Shown: positions 45,300 to 54,793 of the stretch, in pieces
Layout: each line of letters begins with the position of its first letter
How positions within the stretch are numbered: the stretch's first letter is position 1
From: Pseudovirgaria hyperparasitica
Taxonomy: Eukaryota > Ascomycota > Dothideomycetes > Acrospermales > Acrospermaceae
DNA: 64,000 nucleotides
Direction of reading: 5' to 3'
NCBI RefSeq assembly: GCF_010093815.1
Contig: NW_022985549.1
Span: 2,505,494 to 2,569,493 of the forward strand
Made by a program: the position numbers and the translations under genes
The notes under the pieces: model-generated
Database searches by the model: none
The model's input: only the letters and a program-made list of their open reading frames with translations
What the model was told of the DNA's origin: nothing

Positions 45300-46777
45300 A
45301 TGGCGGCCCATAACCAGACATCAGCACTAAAGGTGATGGATAACCATGCGGATCGGAAGCACATCAGCCTGAGTTGTCTCTCAAATGAACTTCTGTTTCG
45401 TATATTTCGGCATTTCGAAGCCTCAGACGACGAGAGTCCAGATCTCGCAAATACGAAGACTCTGTGTGCCCTCTGCAAAGTATCTACTAGGGTGCATCTA
45501 ATAGCACAGGACTTACTGTATCGGCATTGTTGGTTATACTTCGATGTCCCAGATAGCGATAAACGAGTGCGAGACGCTGCTCGATTTTCGGACGTCAATA
45601 GCTTCATTCGCACGCTTGCATGGCGGCCTCAACTATATCGACTGGTCCGCAGTGTACATTGTCGGCTTGCCGATGTATTTGCAGAGGGCTGGACTGCTGT
45701 CAACGACCTACTCGCTCAACTGCCCAATATCAGATTTGTCACACTGGAAAGTACGTACATGTGGTCCACGCCCCGACCGGGCGTTCAAAAAGCCTACATG
45801 CCGGACTTCCTTGCGGTTAATCCAGCACCGATGTTAGATACGTTTCAGATCACAGGCGGGATCACGGATATGAGTGGGTTTCTGAGACTCATGACCACCG
45901 GGACGATCCAATCTTTGATAATGCATGACTTCTCGGCCACTCATGTGCCACAAGCTTGCCGTAACATGCAGGACAGCACCCACCTTCCGAGCCTTACCAT
46001 CAGACGTACTCGGCTGGCTGTAAACGTCTTGCATGCGCTCATTTCACGCACGCCCTACTTGAAGCATTTGATTGTCGATAACGCGTTCTGGCACGAGCCT
46101 GTGGCTTATGAGACAGCTCGACCAAGGCGATCACGGGAGTGGAGACCTTCACTGATATACGTGGCAATAGCTCAGGTTCGAGATACTCTTGAGACGTTGA
46201 CGATTAGCGAGACTGTGGGGAACTGGAATCATCGAGAGTCGTACTCGATGAATTTTCAGGATTTCAGTCGATTGAGACGCCTTAGTGTCACGTCCATTTG
46301 TTTCTTCGGCTTCGAAACCGTGTACTTTGCAGTGCCATCCGCATCATCACACTGTTCACTACGCGTGCCCCGTGGAAGGGAGAAAAGGGGATTCTGGGCT
46401 CTGTTGCCACCTCATCTCGAATCTCTCACAGTATGTATATGAGAAAGAGCGGACCACGAACACCTAGCTTACTTTTCTCTCAGCTTCAATTCCCGCATAG
46501 CACTGGAATGTTTTACGACGACTTTTCTGGGGCTGAAGATTTCTATGGTCGAGATTCCCAACCAGTGGAAGAGTATGAATGGGTCGAAGAGATCGCCGCC
46601 CATAAGACTTCTCACGTTCCGTGCCTCAAAGAAATTCGCCTACTTGAGCTACCACTTGGATATGAGACGGGGCTTTCACATAGCTGGGTCCAGCCGTATT
46701 CGGTACAAAGGGCGTATGCGGAGCACCACATTGAGCTTGAGGTCAAGCTACGGACTTATCCGAAGCCTTTGGGGTGA
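45300..46777 (+). CDS. F-box-like / leucine-rich-repeat-like protein
   Basis: Two exons, 45300-46430 and 46484-46777, with a 53-base intron; the joint reads HLESLT|LQFPHSTGMFYDD and keeps frame, giving 474 residues. An F-box-like segment lies at about 22-70 (ISLSCLSNELLFRIFRHFEA, LCALCKVSTRVHLIAQDLLY). The rest alternates short hydrophobic blocks of LRR style (LPNIRFVTLESTYM, MLDTFQITGGITDMSGFLRL, LPSLTIRRTRLAVNVLHALI, RLRRLSVTSICFFG). The second exon supplies LKEIRLLELPLGYE, another such repeat. This layout is common in fungal SCF substrate receptors. Target unknown. It marks the start of a region with fewer housekeeping genes. Confidence 0.72.
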
Positions 46778-49274
46778 CCGACGCTATGCGATCCTCAGCC
46801 ATGAACGGATTCCGTGACCCAGCTTGATCCATTAAAGCCATCTTTAGGGATGGTCTTCTAGTGGAGCTGTAAGCTGTGTCTGAGGCGGTGCTTCAGCGAA
46901 TAGTTCTGCAGTTCTCTCTCGAAGATTAGCCGTGCTAAATCTTTAACAGTTGGCCCTAAGAAGCCATAAAGTTCATCATACCGCGATTCATATTCCAAAC
47001 TTCTGGCCGGTGGATTCACCCTTTCGAGACATTGATACATTTTCGGACGCTAAGTCACTGCCACAACTCTCCTTCGTTAACAATCTGTGCGGACTGCTCA
47101 ATACGCGGCCGTAGTAGGTTGCAAGGGCTCTTTGCTTGTGAGTAGAAGCACAAAGAGGATCAAGTAAGAGAGTTCCTGTAACACGCCACAAGAGTTGATC
47201 AGCCACCAAAAATGTACGTCACCTTGAGACGTATCATCGTACGTCGACGCCGGCTACGCATTTTCGTTCCACCCTGGGCTTGTCAGCCTTCTCGCTCAAA
47301 TCAATCTCTCTTGACTCTAAGCCCGCTTCAACAACTCTGCGCGTCTCATATGGAGTCATGTGAAGGTCATGTACAAAATTAGAACAAGCTATCACCATCA
47401 TGACTAGCTGGACGTACGACCGCGCCTTCCACCACGCCTGATGATGATGTCCAACCAACTCGATTTTTAGTTTGTACGATCGACCAGGCGGGTCTCTAAT
47501 AGTCCACCAGAAATAGGACACAGATGGTCAACGGACAGACACACTACGGCAACACGAACACACTATGGCAACATGAACGGTGCTTCTATGTGAGGGATCC
47601 TCGCGTCACCAGATACCTCAAGCGTCCTCTCCACAATGCTCTTCAGAATGACCTACTTCGGCACACGCCCTTACGCCTAATTAAGTCTTTTATTAACTCC
47701 TCGTTCGATATTCAGATTCTCAAATCGTCTAAATGCCGCAACCCCTGTCCACACGCGCAGCATTAACAACGCTGTGGACCATACTCGTTCGTTAGGCGCT
47801 CGCAGTCCCACTGCGGAAGGCATAATCTACGCACTTAGCCGAAAGCCTCCGCCTAAGGAAGCTGTGTACTTGTATCTTGCGTTATGAGAAGATAAAATAG
47901 AAACTGAAGGTGAGAATCACATTCTCTTCCGGCTGACGGGCTGCGCAAGCGCTTGAAGCGAGCGGCTATGCTAGTCCGTGCCTCTGTATGAGTCCGTGAT
48001 GGTGAGAAGATGGAAGCCGATCTGCGGCGAGAGACGTGGTGGTTGCTATAAACACAGAACGGAGGGCGTTCTATGGAAGAGTGAGTGGGGCGGATTGGTG
48101 CGATAGGTCTCGGCAGAGTTGAGGAGGGGCGTTGCACAGATGGTAGAGGTTGAGGCGAGACTAGTATATAGGGCGTTTAGTGCGGTTTATGTGAGTAAGA
48201 CGCGTGAGTGAGTTGTAGCTGTATCTGGACAAGTAGAGGAATATTCATGACGTATGTCGGACACGGTCTGTATTCTGTGTTTCAGGTGTGTCTGCTCCCC
48301 TTTTATTATGGCACCGAAGTCCTCTATTGTTTCAGTATGGGAGTTCGAAGATCTTCTTGGGCACTGTAAAGATCTTTCTTAGACTCCAGATCGACTACAT
48401 ACTCCTAACAACAGTATACATATGTTAAGGAACAGTTGAGGGCAAAGAGATCGATAGAAGGGTTGTCTGGGTCAAACGATACTATCGACAGTTTCTTGTC
48501 ATCTAGAAAGTGTCACAAGACATACATCTCGTTCGCGAGGTGAGTAGATGAGACTGAGTCCTCATACCAACGCCCCTTAGCGTATTAACATCTAGTCGGC
48601 GTAGCACATGATTCTTCTTGGAACCCTTCTTCAAATATAGGTAGGCTCTCATTATTTCTAGCATCAAGAAAACGTAAAGAGACAAAACCTTCTGCGATAC
48701 GACTAATCCGGGCATTGGCTTCTAAAAGGAGGCAGACGACTGTGCCGCCCGCACTTTTACTACGGCAAGCAGCGCGGCACGACCATCCATCACAAACTTT
48801 AAGTTACAGGTCTAGCTACGGGTTAGCGTCATGAAAGACGCTCGTTCCAATTACGTGCATGTATGCCTCATGCTGATGCGGCGCCATAGCACAGTGGGAC
48901 ATCCATTGCGTTGAACACGCGATTGCTGGCGAACGTGGCTGTGCACGATCTTCCCCACGATTACTGAGTAGATCCGCTTCTCCATGTCTATTCTGGGATG
49001 TCGTCCGTTTTTGCGACACCACCTGCGCCAGCACAGTATGGTCCGCATGGCACAGGCTTTGTGGTCAGTGGATCAATGTTTACTGCTCTGTCAGGGCGTT
49101 TGAGTCGATTGGAAAGAAGCGAATGCCATGAGATGCGCTCTAGAGTGGTCATGATGGTGATATATAAGAAGCTCTGGAGGAAGAGCTTTCTGATAGTATT
49201 CAATATCACATTTACACTCTTGCATCATACGATCTTTTGTCCATCACTTTGACCTGACCTCAGTAAAATACAAC
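46778..49274. other. Gene-poor 2.5 kb region with possible decayed reverse-strand gene
   Basis: No confident gene. On the reverse strand, protein-like frames lie close together: 47234-47521 (MSYFWWTIRDPPGRSYKLKI, VMMVIACSNFVHDLHMTPYE), 46988-47209, and 46858-47040 (ESRYDELYGFLGPTVKDLAR ending LQLH). The last two can be joined in frame through a 5' GTATTG and a TTAG acceptor, but I found no frame-consistent joint to the first, so this is either a remnant or a model I cannot solve. The rest of the region (47.5-49.2 kb) shows only short motif-free frames. Confidence 0.4.
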
Positions 49275-50268
49275 ATGTTCTTCTTCAGCTTCCTACTCTT
49301 CTTCCTCCAATGCGTATACGCAGCTCCTGGACGTCGGCGGTCGGATCTTTCCGAAGGTTGCAGCACGGAAGTTCCAGAGTCCTTTGCGAATATCCTCAAA
49401 CGGTCGAAGACAGTTGACTCCGTTCGGAGGGACAATCATGCATTGTTTCCGCGGGGTAACGGGACCAATGAGACCATAACCATCGACGTCTATTTCCACG
49501 TCCTAGCCGACGGTGCTGCCGAGGAGAAGGGGAATTATCGCGTAAGTCCAGTATACCACGACGAGGAGAAGACCCAAGTACTGACCCAGTTCTCAGGATG
49601 ACGTCTACAAGAAGCAGCTCGCCCAGCTCAACAACGACTTCAACCCATACGGCTTCCGATTCAATTTGAAAGAAATTGATCGTTGGCTCCTGCCATACCC
49701 CTACCTTACCCCTAACGCAGACTATAGTATCAAAAGACAGCTGCGAAAGGGAGGCTGGAGCACACTGAACATCTACACTGTCCACATTGGCAATGGAACC
49801 ATCGGCGTACGCTTTGCCCCTGTACCAAATCCTCTAAAAGTCTCCTAGCTAAACCCTGCACAGACATCTACCATGCCCCATGATACCGACAAGCACCCCG
49901 TCGGCTCCGTTGAATGCTACCTAGACGGCGTCGTCATCTCCAATGAAGCATTGCCCGGCATTGACCCCAATGGGGACCGTAGCCAAGGCAAGACGGCGAC
50001 GCACGGAGTGGGCCACTGGCTCGGGCTGGAGCATACGTACTCCCACGGTTGTGATGGAGAAGGCGATGGCATTGACGATACGCCTTCGATGAGACTTCTC
50101 TCCAATGGTGGGTGTGCCGTAGGGGCTGATACGTGCCCTGGAGAGCATGGTCTCGATCCGGTGAGGAACTTCATGAGTTTCTCCGAGGATGAGTGCTTGA
50201 ACGAGTTTACGAAGGGGCAGGTGGAGAGGATGAAGTGGACTTGGGAGACGTTTCGGAAGGGCCGTTAG
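49275..50268 (+). CDS. Secreted M43-type metalloprotease-like protein with altered active site
   Basis: Three exons: 49275-49541, 49597-49821 and 49864-50268, with introns of 55 and 42 bases, 298 residues. A signal peptide (MFFFSFLLFFLQCVYA) and a pro-region with a basic site (LFPRG) precede the mature domain (ETITIDVYFHVLADGAAEEK). The zinc motif reads H211-G-V-G-H215-W-L-G-L-E-H221, so three zinc-binding His are kept but the catalytic Glu of HEXXH is Gly (codon GGA at 50005). The Met-turn NFMSFSEDEC and Cys residues of the pappalysin-type M43B fold are present. The length matches family members such as Coccidioides Mep1. Zinc binding is likely, normal hydrolysis is not; it may be a pseudoprotease. 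A sequencing error must be excluded, since GAA would need one base. Confidence 0.85.
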
Positions 50269-50654
50269 TATGGACGAGTACTGATCTGCATGATTCGATA
50301 TGGAGTTCTAGATTACGTGGGAGATCTTGAGATCCTGGTGATGTTCGTTAAGCTGTTTTTGTTGTTTCTTTTGTTTCGTGGGATTTTGATCTTTGTTTGG
50401 TATTCCAGCTTTTTGCATATGAAACGTATATAATTCGAAATACATCAGCTATGTAGCTCACATGTGTGTCATCAGTATGTGTGTCTATTGCTGAACAGGT
50501 TTTCACTACCCAGAAGGGGATTGTGACCCGATATTGAACACTTCCTCTCTGCCTCAAGCTCCTCTTCAAGTGGTACCTTGGTGGTACCATCGAAGTACCA
50601 TCGACTACCAGGTGCCCACTCAGTCTCCTCTTGCGTTTTCCTACAATATCGGTC
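50269..50654. other. Convergent intergenic region, M43 / HET genes
   Basis: 386 bases, no gene. A repeated GGTACC/GTACCA patch lies at about 50571-50600. Confidence 0.4.
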
Positions 50655-52631
50655 TCAGATAATGGTAAGCTCTGTCTCATTGACTCCGTCAAACGCTGCC
50701 GCCATCTCTTCAGCTCCGTCTGGATTCTGGCATGCGATCGCAACCCTCTGATACGTCAACTCCTCACCAATACAACTCTGGAGTAACAAGCCTCGTGTCT
50801 CGGGTCGATCTGTGCGCTGTGCGACTAATAGGAAATATAAGCGGTCTTTGTCTACCTCATGCGGGTCAACATCCCAATACACAACCATTGATGTGTCATT
50901 ATGTCCAAGTCGTGCAAATGTCACACGATCACCGTGATCAAGGGAGCGAATCGGGAGTGTTTTACCTCGAAGTCGAAGCATGCCGGAGCTGATCCTGCCG
51001 AAAGGGTCAGGACGAGACGGGGTACAGTGCACATCGATGTCATGAATGAAGTATTTGAGCTCAAAAGGATAGATGTCGTGGCCACCGCTCCATCCGAAAC
51101 TAATCGTCGTTTGTTTCTGTGTGTTTTTACTCAGATCTGCACAAAACGGGGACCACGTTGGGGATCCATTGACACGACGAGGATCACGTCGGACTGTCGG
51201 TATAGCTGTCCATAATAGTGACCGAGCCAGGTCTTTCTTCCAGAGTCCGCCAATGTACTCGCTAGCCCCGTGTGATTTCAAGTACGATGCGAGCCCAGCT
51301 ATAGCCGGTAATCGATCCGATTCGTAAGTGGTATGTCGCGAGAAGTACTTTGAAAGTAACTCTAACCACAAAAGACTGGAACTTTCTGGAATACTATGAC
51401 TGAAAGGACCTTCCAGATATTCTTCCTTGGTACTGTGTGGCCTGAAAATTCTTTCTCGGCGGATGCACTCACTCTCAGCTTGGGAATGATCCATGATCAT
51501 GCATTCACAAGCGACGGTAGAACTGCATTCCCAGTATATTTCTGTGCGTGTAAAGTGTACAATCTTGCTTGCTAGAATATGTTCTTGCAGTGCCCATGCC
51601 CTGCATGCCAATGGCGAGTTTAAGAGTGCCATACTGTGCCAATGCAACATAATATTGTTGCCAATGGGGGTTACATTGACGTGGATCTTACTCTCGGCTC
51701 CAGAAGAGTCGTGTACCGTGCCAACGTGCATAGATTGATGCACGGATTCTCCTAATTTGTTGAACAGTCCACCAGAGGAGTCCTTCGCTTGTGAGGCTGC
51801 CAACACTAGATGTGCGTCATAGTACACTTTTCCCATCCGAGAGACTTCGGCTTCCCAATCGTCAGGGTCGTCTTGTATGATGCACAGACTATCGATCCAT
51901 AAGAACCGGATATTTAGCATCCTGCAGAGTTCTACAGAGTCTCTAAAGGTCTGGGGGAGCCTGGTCATTGCTATAGAGGAACAATGTTCCTCCAGGTTCT
52001 TTCTAGTCGTCTGCAAAGGCATATGTGTGCCCCAACAGTGACTCAAGGCTGCATACTGGCCCATGCATCCAGACGATATGTGAAGAGACACTTTATCTTC
52101 AGACGTTTTGCCGACATCGATGACTCGTGTCGGTAACGAGGAAACGGGTCTATGGCAGGTCGTATGTTCGTTAACACACTTGGACATCCAACCACCCACA
52201 AGGTCCTGAGCGATATCTTGTCGGGCGTCGGCGATTTCTCGACCAGGCTTCACAAAGTCCCAAGGACAAGGTTGTGAGGTTGGTGGATAAAAGAACTGAA
52301 TAGCAAAGGTGTTGGTGGGAATATCGCTCGATGATCCCACACCTTCCCTCAGGAATATACAACCTGAGTCTCCATTGTAGTCGGAAACAGCATAGTCGGC
52401 CATGTTGACGCCTCTCGGCGTCGCACTCAAGCGAACTAGTACAGCCAAGCATGCTTTGTAGATAATCTCACATCTTGGGCAGCCGTTTTGAATACCTTTC
52501 TTGAGATCTGCCCATGTGCGAGCAAGTCTACTGGAGTCACAATCACATTGAACGGTCTTCGTAGGCCAAGTGGTTTCGAACACGGCGTGACCTGTCAGGT
52601 CAATAGGTTGTGGAGTCAATTCTAATGCCAT
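50655..52631 (-). CDS. Heterokaryon-incompatibility (HET) domain protein
   Basis: Single exon, 658 residues from the only in-frame ATG (MALELTPQPIDLTGHAVFET). An N-terminal Cys cluster (VQCDCDSS, CPRCEIIYKACL) precedes the HET domain at about 215-360. It has the three usual blocks: YAALSHCWGTHMPL, LPQTFRDSVELCRMLNIRFL with WIDSLCIIQDDPDDWEAEVS, and YYDAHLVLAASQAKDSSGGL. The C-terminal half (RAWALQEHILASKIVHFTRT, YIGGLWKKDLARSLLWTA, SPTWSPFCADL) is the standard extension of long HET proteins. HET domains trigger programmed cell death when unlike hyphae fuse. No NACHT or WD40 is attached, so this is a stand-alone HET protein whose partner, if any, is not evident. It sits next to fast-evolving neighbours. 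Confidence 0.92.
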   Translation of the reverse strand: MALELTPQPIDLTGHAVFETTWPTKTVQCDCDSSRLARTWADLKKGIQNGCPRCEIIYKACLAVLVRLSATPRGVNMADYAVSDYNGDSGCIFLREGVGSSSDIPTNTFAIQFFYPPTSQPCPWDFVKPGREIADARQDIAQDLVGGWMSKCVNEHTTCHRPVSSLPTRVIDVGKTSEDKVSLHISSGCMGQYAALSHCWGTHMPLQTTRKNLEEHCSSIAMTRLPQTFRDSVELCRMLNIRFLWIDSLCIIQDDPDDWEAEVSRMGKVYYDAHLVLAASQAKDSSGGLFNKLGESVHQSMHVGTVHDSSGAESKIHVNVTPIGNNIMLHWHSMALLNSPLACRAWALQEHILASKIVHFTRTEIYWECSSTVACECMIMDHSQAESECIRRERIFRPHSTKEEYLEGPFSHSIPESSSLLWLELLSKYFSRHTTYESDRLPAIAGLASYLKSHGASEYIGGLWKKDLARSLLWTAIPTVRRDPRRVNGSPTWSPFCADLSKNTQKQTTISFGWSGGHDIYPFELKYFIHDIDVHCTPSRPDPFGRISSGMLRLRGKTLPIRSLDHGDRVTFARLGHNDTSMVVYWDVDPHEVDKDRLYFLLVAQRTDRPETRGLLLQSCIGEELTYQRVAIACQNPDGAEEMAAAFDGVNETELTII

Positions 52632-52799
52632 CACGCAAGCTAAAGAGTTGTTGTTTGGTGCTATAGGCAAACGCAGAAAACCTCTTCATGCCCCGCGTTA
52701 ACCCGTGGTACACATGTTGAGCCAATCACGCGCCGCAGAGACACATCGTCAGAGTCTTGTAGATCTATCCAATGCCATTATCCAAGTAATAATTACTCT

Positions 52800-54362
52800 C
52801 TAAGATAGTCGCCTCGGATCTCTCTCAAGTTCCCATTTGACCAAGACTTCTGGCTCCCTCTGAACCTGCTCTTTCCAAGCCTTTGTCCACTTCCAATACT
52901 CTACTGCTTGATCCCAATGCTCACACCACAGCTCAAAATGACCGTAGCCGTCCTTACAGAAATCAACAACCTTTGGCATATCATTGATGAGGCGTATACA
53001 TTCTAGCCTCCTTATATTCATGGCTGCTATATGATCCTCAATAACGTCAGCATCCACATCAATGGGCGTCCAATGCGCGTCCGGTTGAAGTCTCGCCCAC
53101 TTAGAATCAAGGGCCTCCAGACTCTTGACAAGCTGTTTTAACGGTCCGCGATCTTCATGACGTATGAGGTTTCCAGTCGCTTCTATGGCAATCTTGAGCT
53201 GGACCCAGCCACCCGAGAAGATCTCCTGGACGGCCTGTTGCTGTATCACTATTAGTGAATTGAATTGTGTCTGCAGCTCTTCTGCGAGTCTTGCTTCGCC
53301 ATGCTCTCTCAAAATGCAGCGATTGCATCTCATCTGTTTGACATGTTCGAAATGTTCTTCCACGCCTTCCTCGCTCGTGTATATACCGATACCGATATAT
53401 TCGCCGTAGCCCCAACCCTGAGGCTTCCAGCGAAAAGCACGCAACTCTTGCCATTGCGTGCAACCAGGACAACGAACCATATGCATGGTATTTGGCTGAT
53501 ACGCAGCATTCTCTCGATATATGCGCTGGAGTGGGAGATTGAATGCCGGACGTGCTGTTTCCAGATAATTTGCAACTCCCGGAAAATAACGATCTAGTGG
53601 TGTCGTGAAGTTAAGACGTCGGCTCTTTACAATCGGCACTTCCGCCGTGCCTTTGTTCCAGCTGTACGCCCAGCACAAGGAGTCAGGATCATTGCCTCGC
53701 GGCCAGCGCTGCTTGATGAATGCAGTCCGTTTAAGATAGCCGTGCTGAAAACGACATTCGTTGCACTTACGTAGATGGCGATGAGATCCAGCTTCGACTT
53801 GTTCATGCGCGATGGCTACTCCGTCATCATGATTTGACGTTATAGAATCGTGATATTCTCGCCGCCTTCTCGAATCCCACTTCTTCAACGTCGCGATGAT
53901 GATTTCTCTCTGACGTTGTTGTCTGTGAGTTAAAGCTCTGCGTTCCACAGGCTCCCAGCTCGTGATACCAGAGAACTTTGCCGCAGCTTCTGTGCCAGGC
54001 ATAGGTTTCCGATTCCGTAGGCGCAGTATCGAGTGATTGTCGAATGATGCGTGGCTTAACAGTCTCAAACAATGAGTACAAGTCCAACGCATGTCGTTCC
54101 AGGAATCATCATTCCAGTCTGGGTCAAGGAAATTGTCGCGCGCCCGAAATGAGAACACAACACCACCATGCTGCTGTTCCAGTTCAAGGGCTAGTAGTCG
54201 CTCTGCAAAATGCTTACGCGAGGGCTTGATGATTTCTCGAAACCGTTGACATGTCTGGCTCACTGCAATTAAAGCAGAGGGGTCCAGCTGGCGGAAGACG
54301 GCAGATAAAATCTCGACCGGGAGCAGAGCGAGGACCACTTGATATGTGTCACCCATGATCAT
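52800..54362 (-). CDS. F-box protein with four Cys-rich pairs
   Basis: Single exon, about 520 residues with the start at MIMGDTYQVVLALLPVEILS; a second Met two codons later is also possible, and an open extension upstream looks non-coding. The F-box is at about 10-55 (LLPVEILSAVFRQLDPSALI, VSQTCQRFREIIKP). Four CxxC pairs are spread along the chain: CTHC (after RWT), CNEC (HLRKCNECRF), CPGC (VRCPGCTQW) and CNRC (MRCNRCILRE), which could bind two zinc ions. The C-terminus is rich in Trp and charged residues. It follows the HET gene on the same strand with a gap of 168 bases. Possible SCF adaptor with a zinc-stabilised substrate module; target unknown. Confidence 0.75.
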   Translation of the reverse strand: MIMGDTYQVVLALLPVEILSAVFRQLDPSALIAVSQTCQRFREIIKPSRKHFAERLLALELEQQHGGVVFSFRARDNFLDPDWNDDSWNDMRWTCTHCLRLLSHASFDNHSILRLRNRKPMPGTEAAAKFSGITSWEPVERRALTHRQQRQREIIIATLKKWDSRRRREYHDSITSNHDDGVAIAHEQVEAGSHRHLRKCNECRFQHGYLKRTAFIKQRWPRGNDPDSLCWAYSWNKGTAEVPIVKSRRLNFTTPLDRYFPGVANYLETARPAFNLPLQRIYRENAAYQPNTMHMVRCPGCTQWQELRAFRWKPQGWGYGEYIGIGIYTSEEGVEEHFEHVKQMRCNRCILREHGEARLAEELQTQFNSLIVIQQQAVQEIFSGGWVQLKIAIEATGNLIRHEDRGPLKQLVKSLEALDSKWARLQPDAHWTPIDVDADVIEDHIAAMNIRRLECIRLINDMPKVVDFCKDGYGHFELWCEHWDQAVEYWKWTKAWKEQVQREPEVLVKWELERDPRRLS

Positions 54363-54793
54363 GATAACAATGGAAGGGAGGAATACAGAGGAGCAGCCAC
54401 TGATATAGCAAGATGGGGTGCAGTTAAGGGATCTGAAACAACACGAAAGTAGATGACGGTCGGTCATCATCCGGTGTCCCGTAATGGAACAGCTTCCAGG
54501 CGTGGACTGGGCCGATCGCGCAAATGGGTAATCCCATGATGACGAGGTAGTGCAAGCAACGGAACTATGCAATGATTGCCACAAACCATCTGCTACAGAA
54601 ATGAAGTAATGCCATTTGAAGATGATTTGTCGAGACCGATGGGTCACGTTATGAAGCAAAAGTATTGCAGCCTAAGGCAGCAACATGTGTCGACGACTGA
54701 GACAGCCATGGATTCCAGGTATCCTTCATGCGATATATCGACGCAAGTATCATTACACCAAGATAATACAGTTTTCAGGGGTATCCTCTGTCC
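54363..54793. other. Intergenic between the F-box and RING/RS genes
   Basis: 431 bases holding the F-box gene promoter and the 3' end of the RING/RS gene. No gene seen. Confidence 0.4.

Noticed and set aside
47853-48137. Reverse 94-codon Ser/Arg-rich frame
   Set aside because: Low-complexity, no motif, and no support from neighbours.
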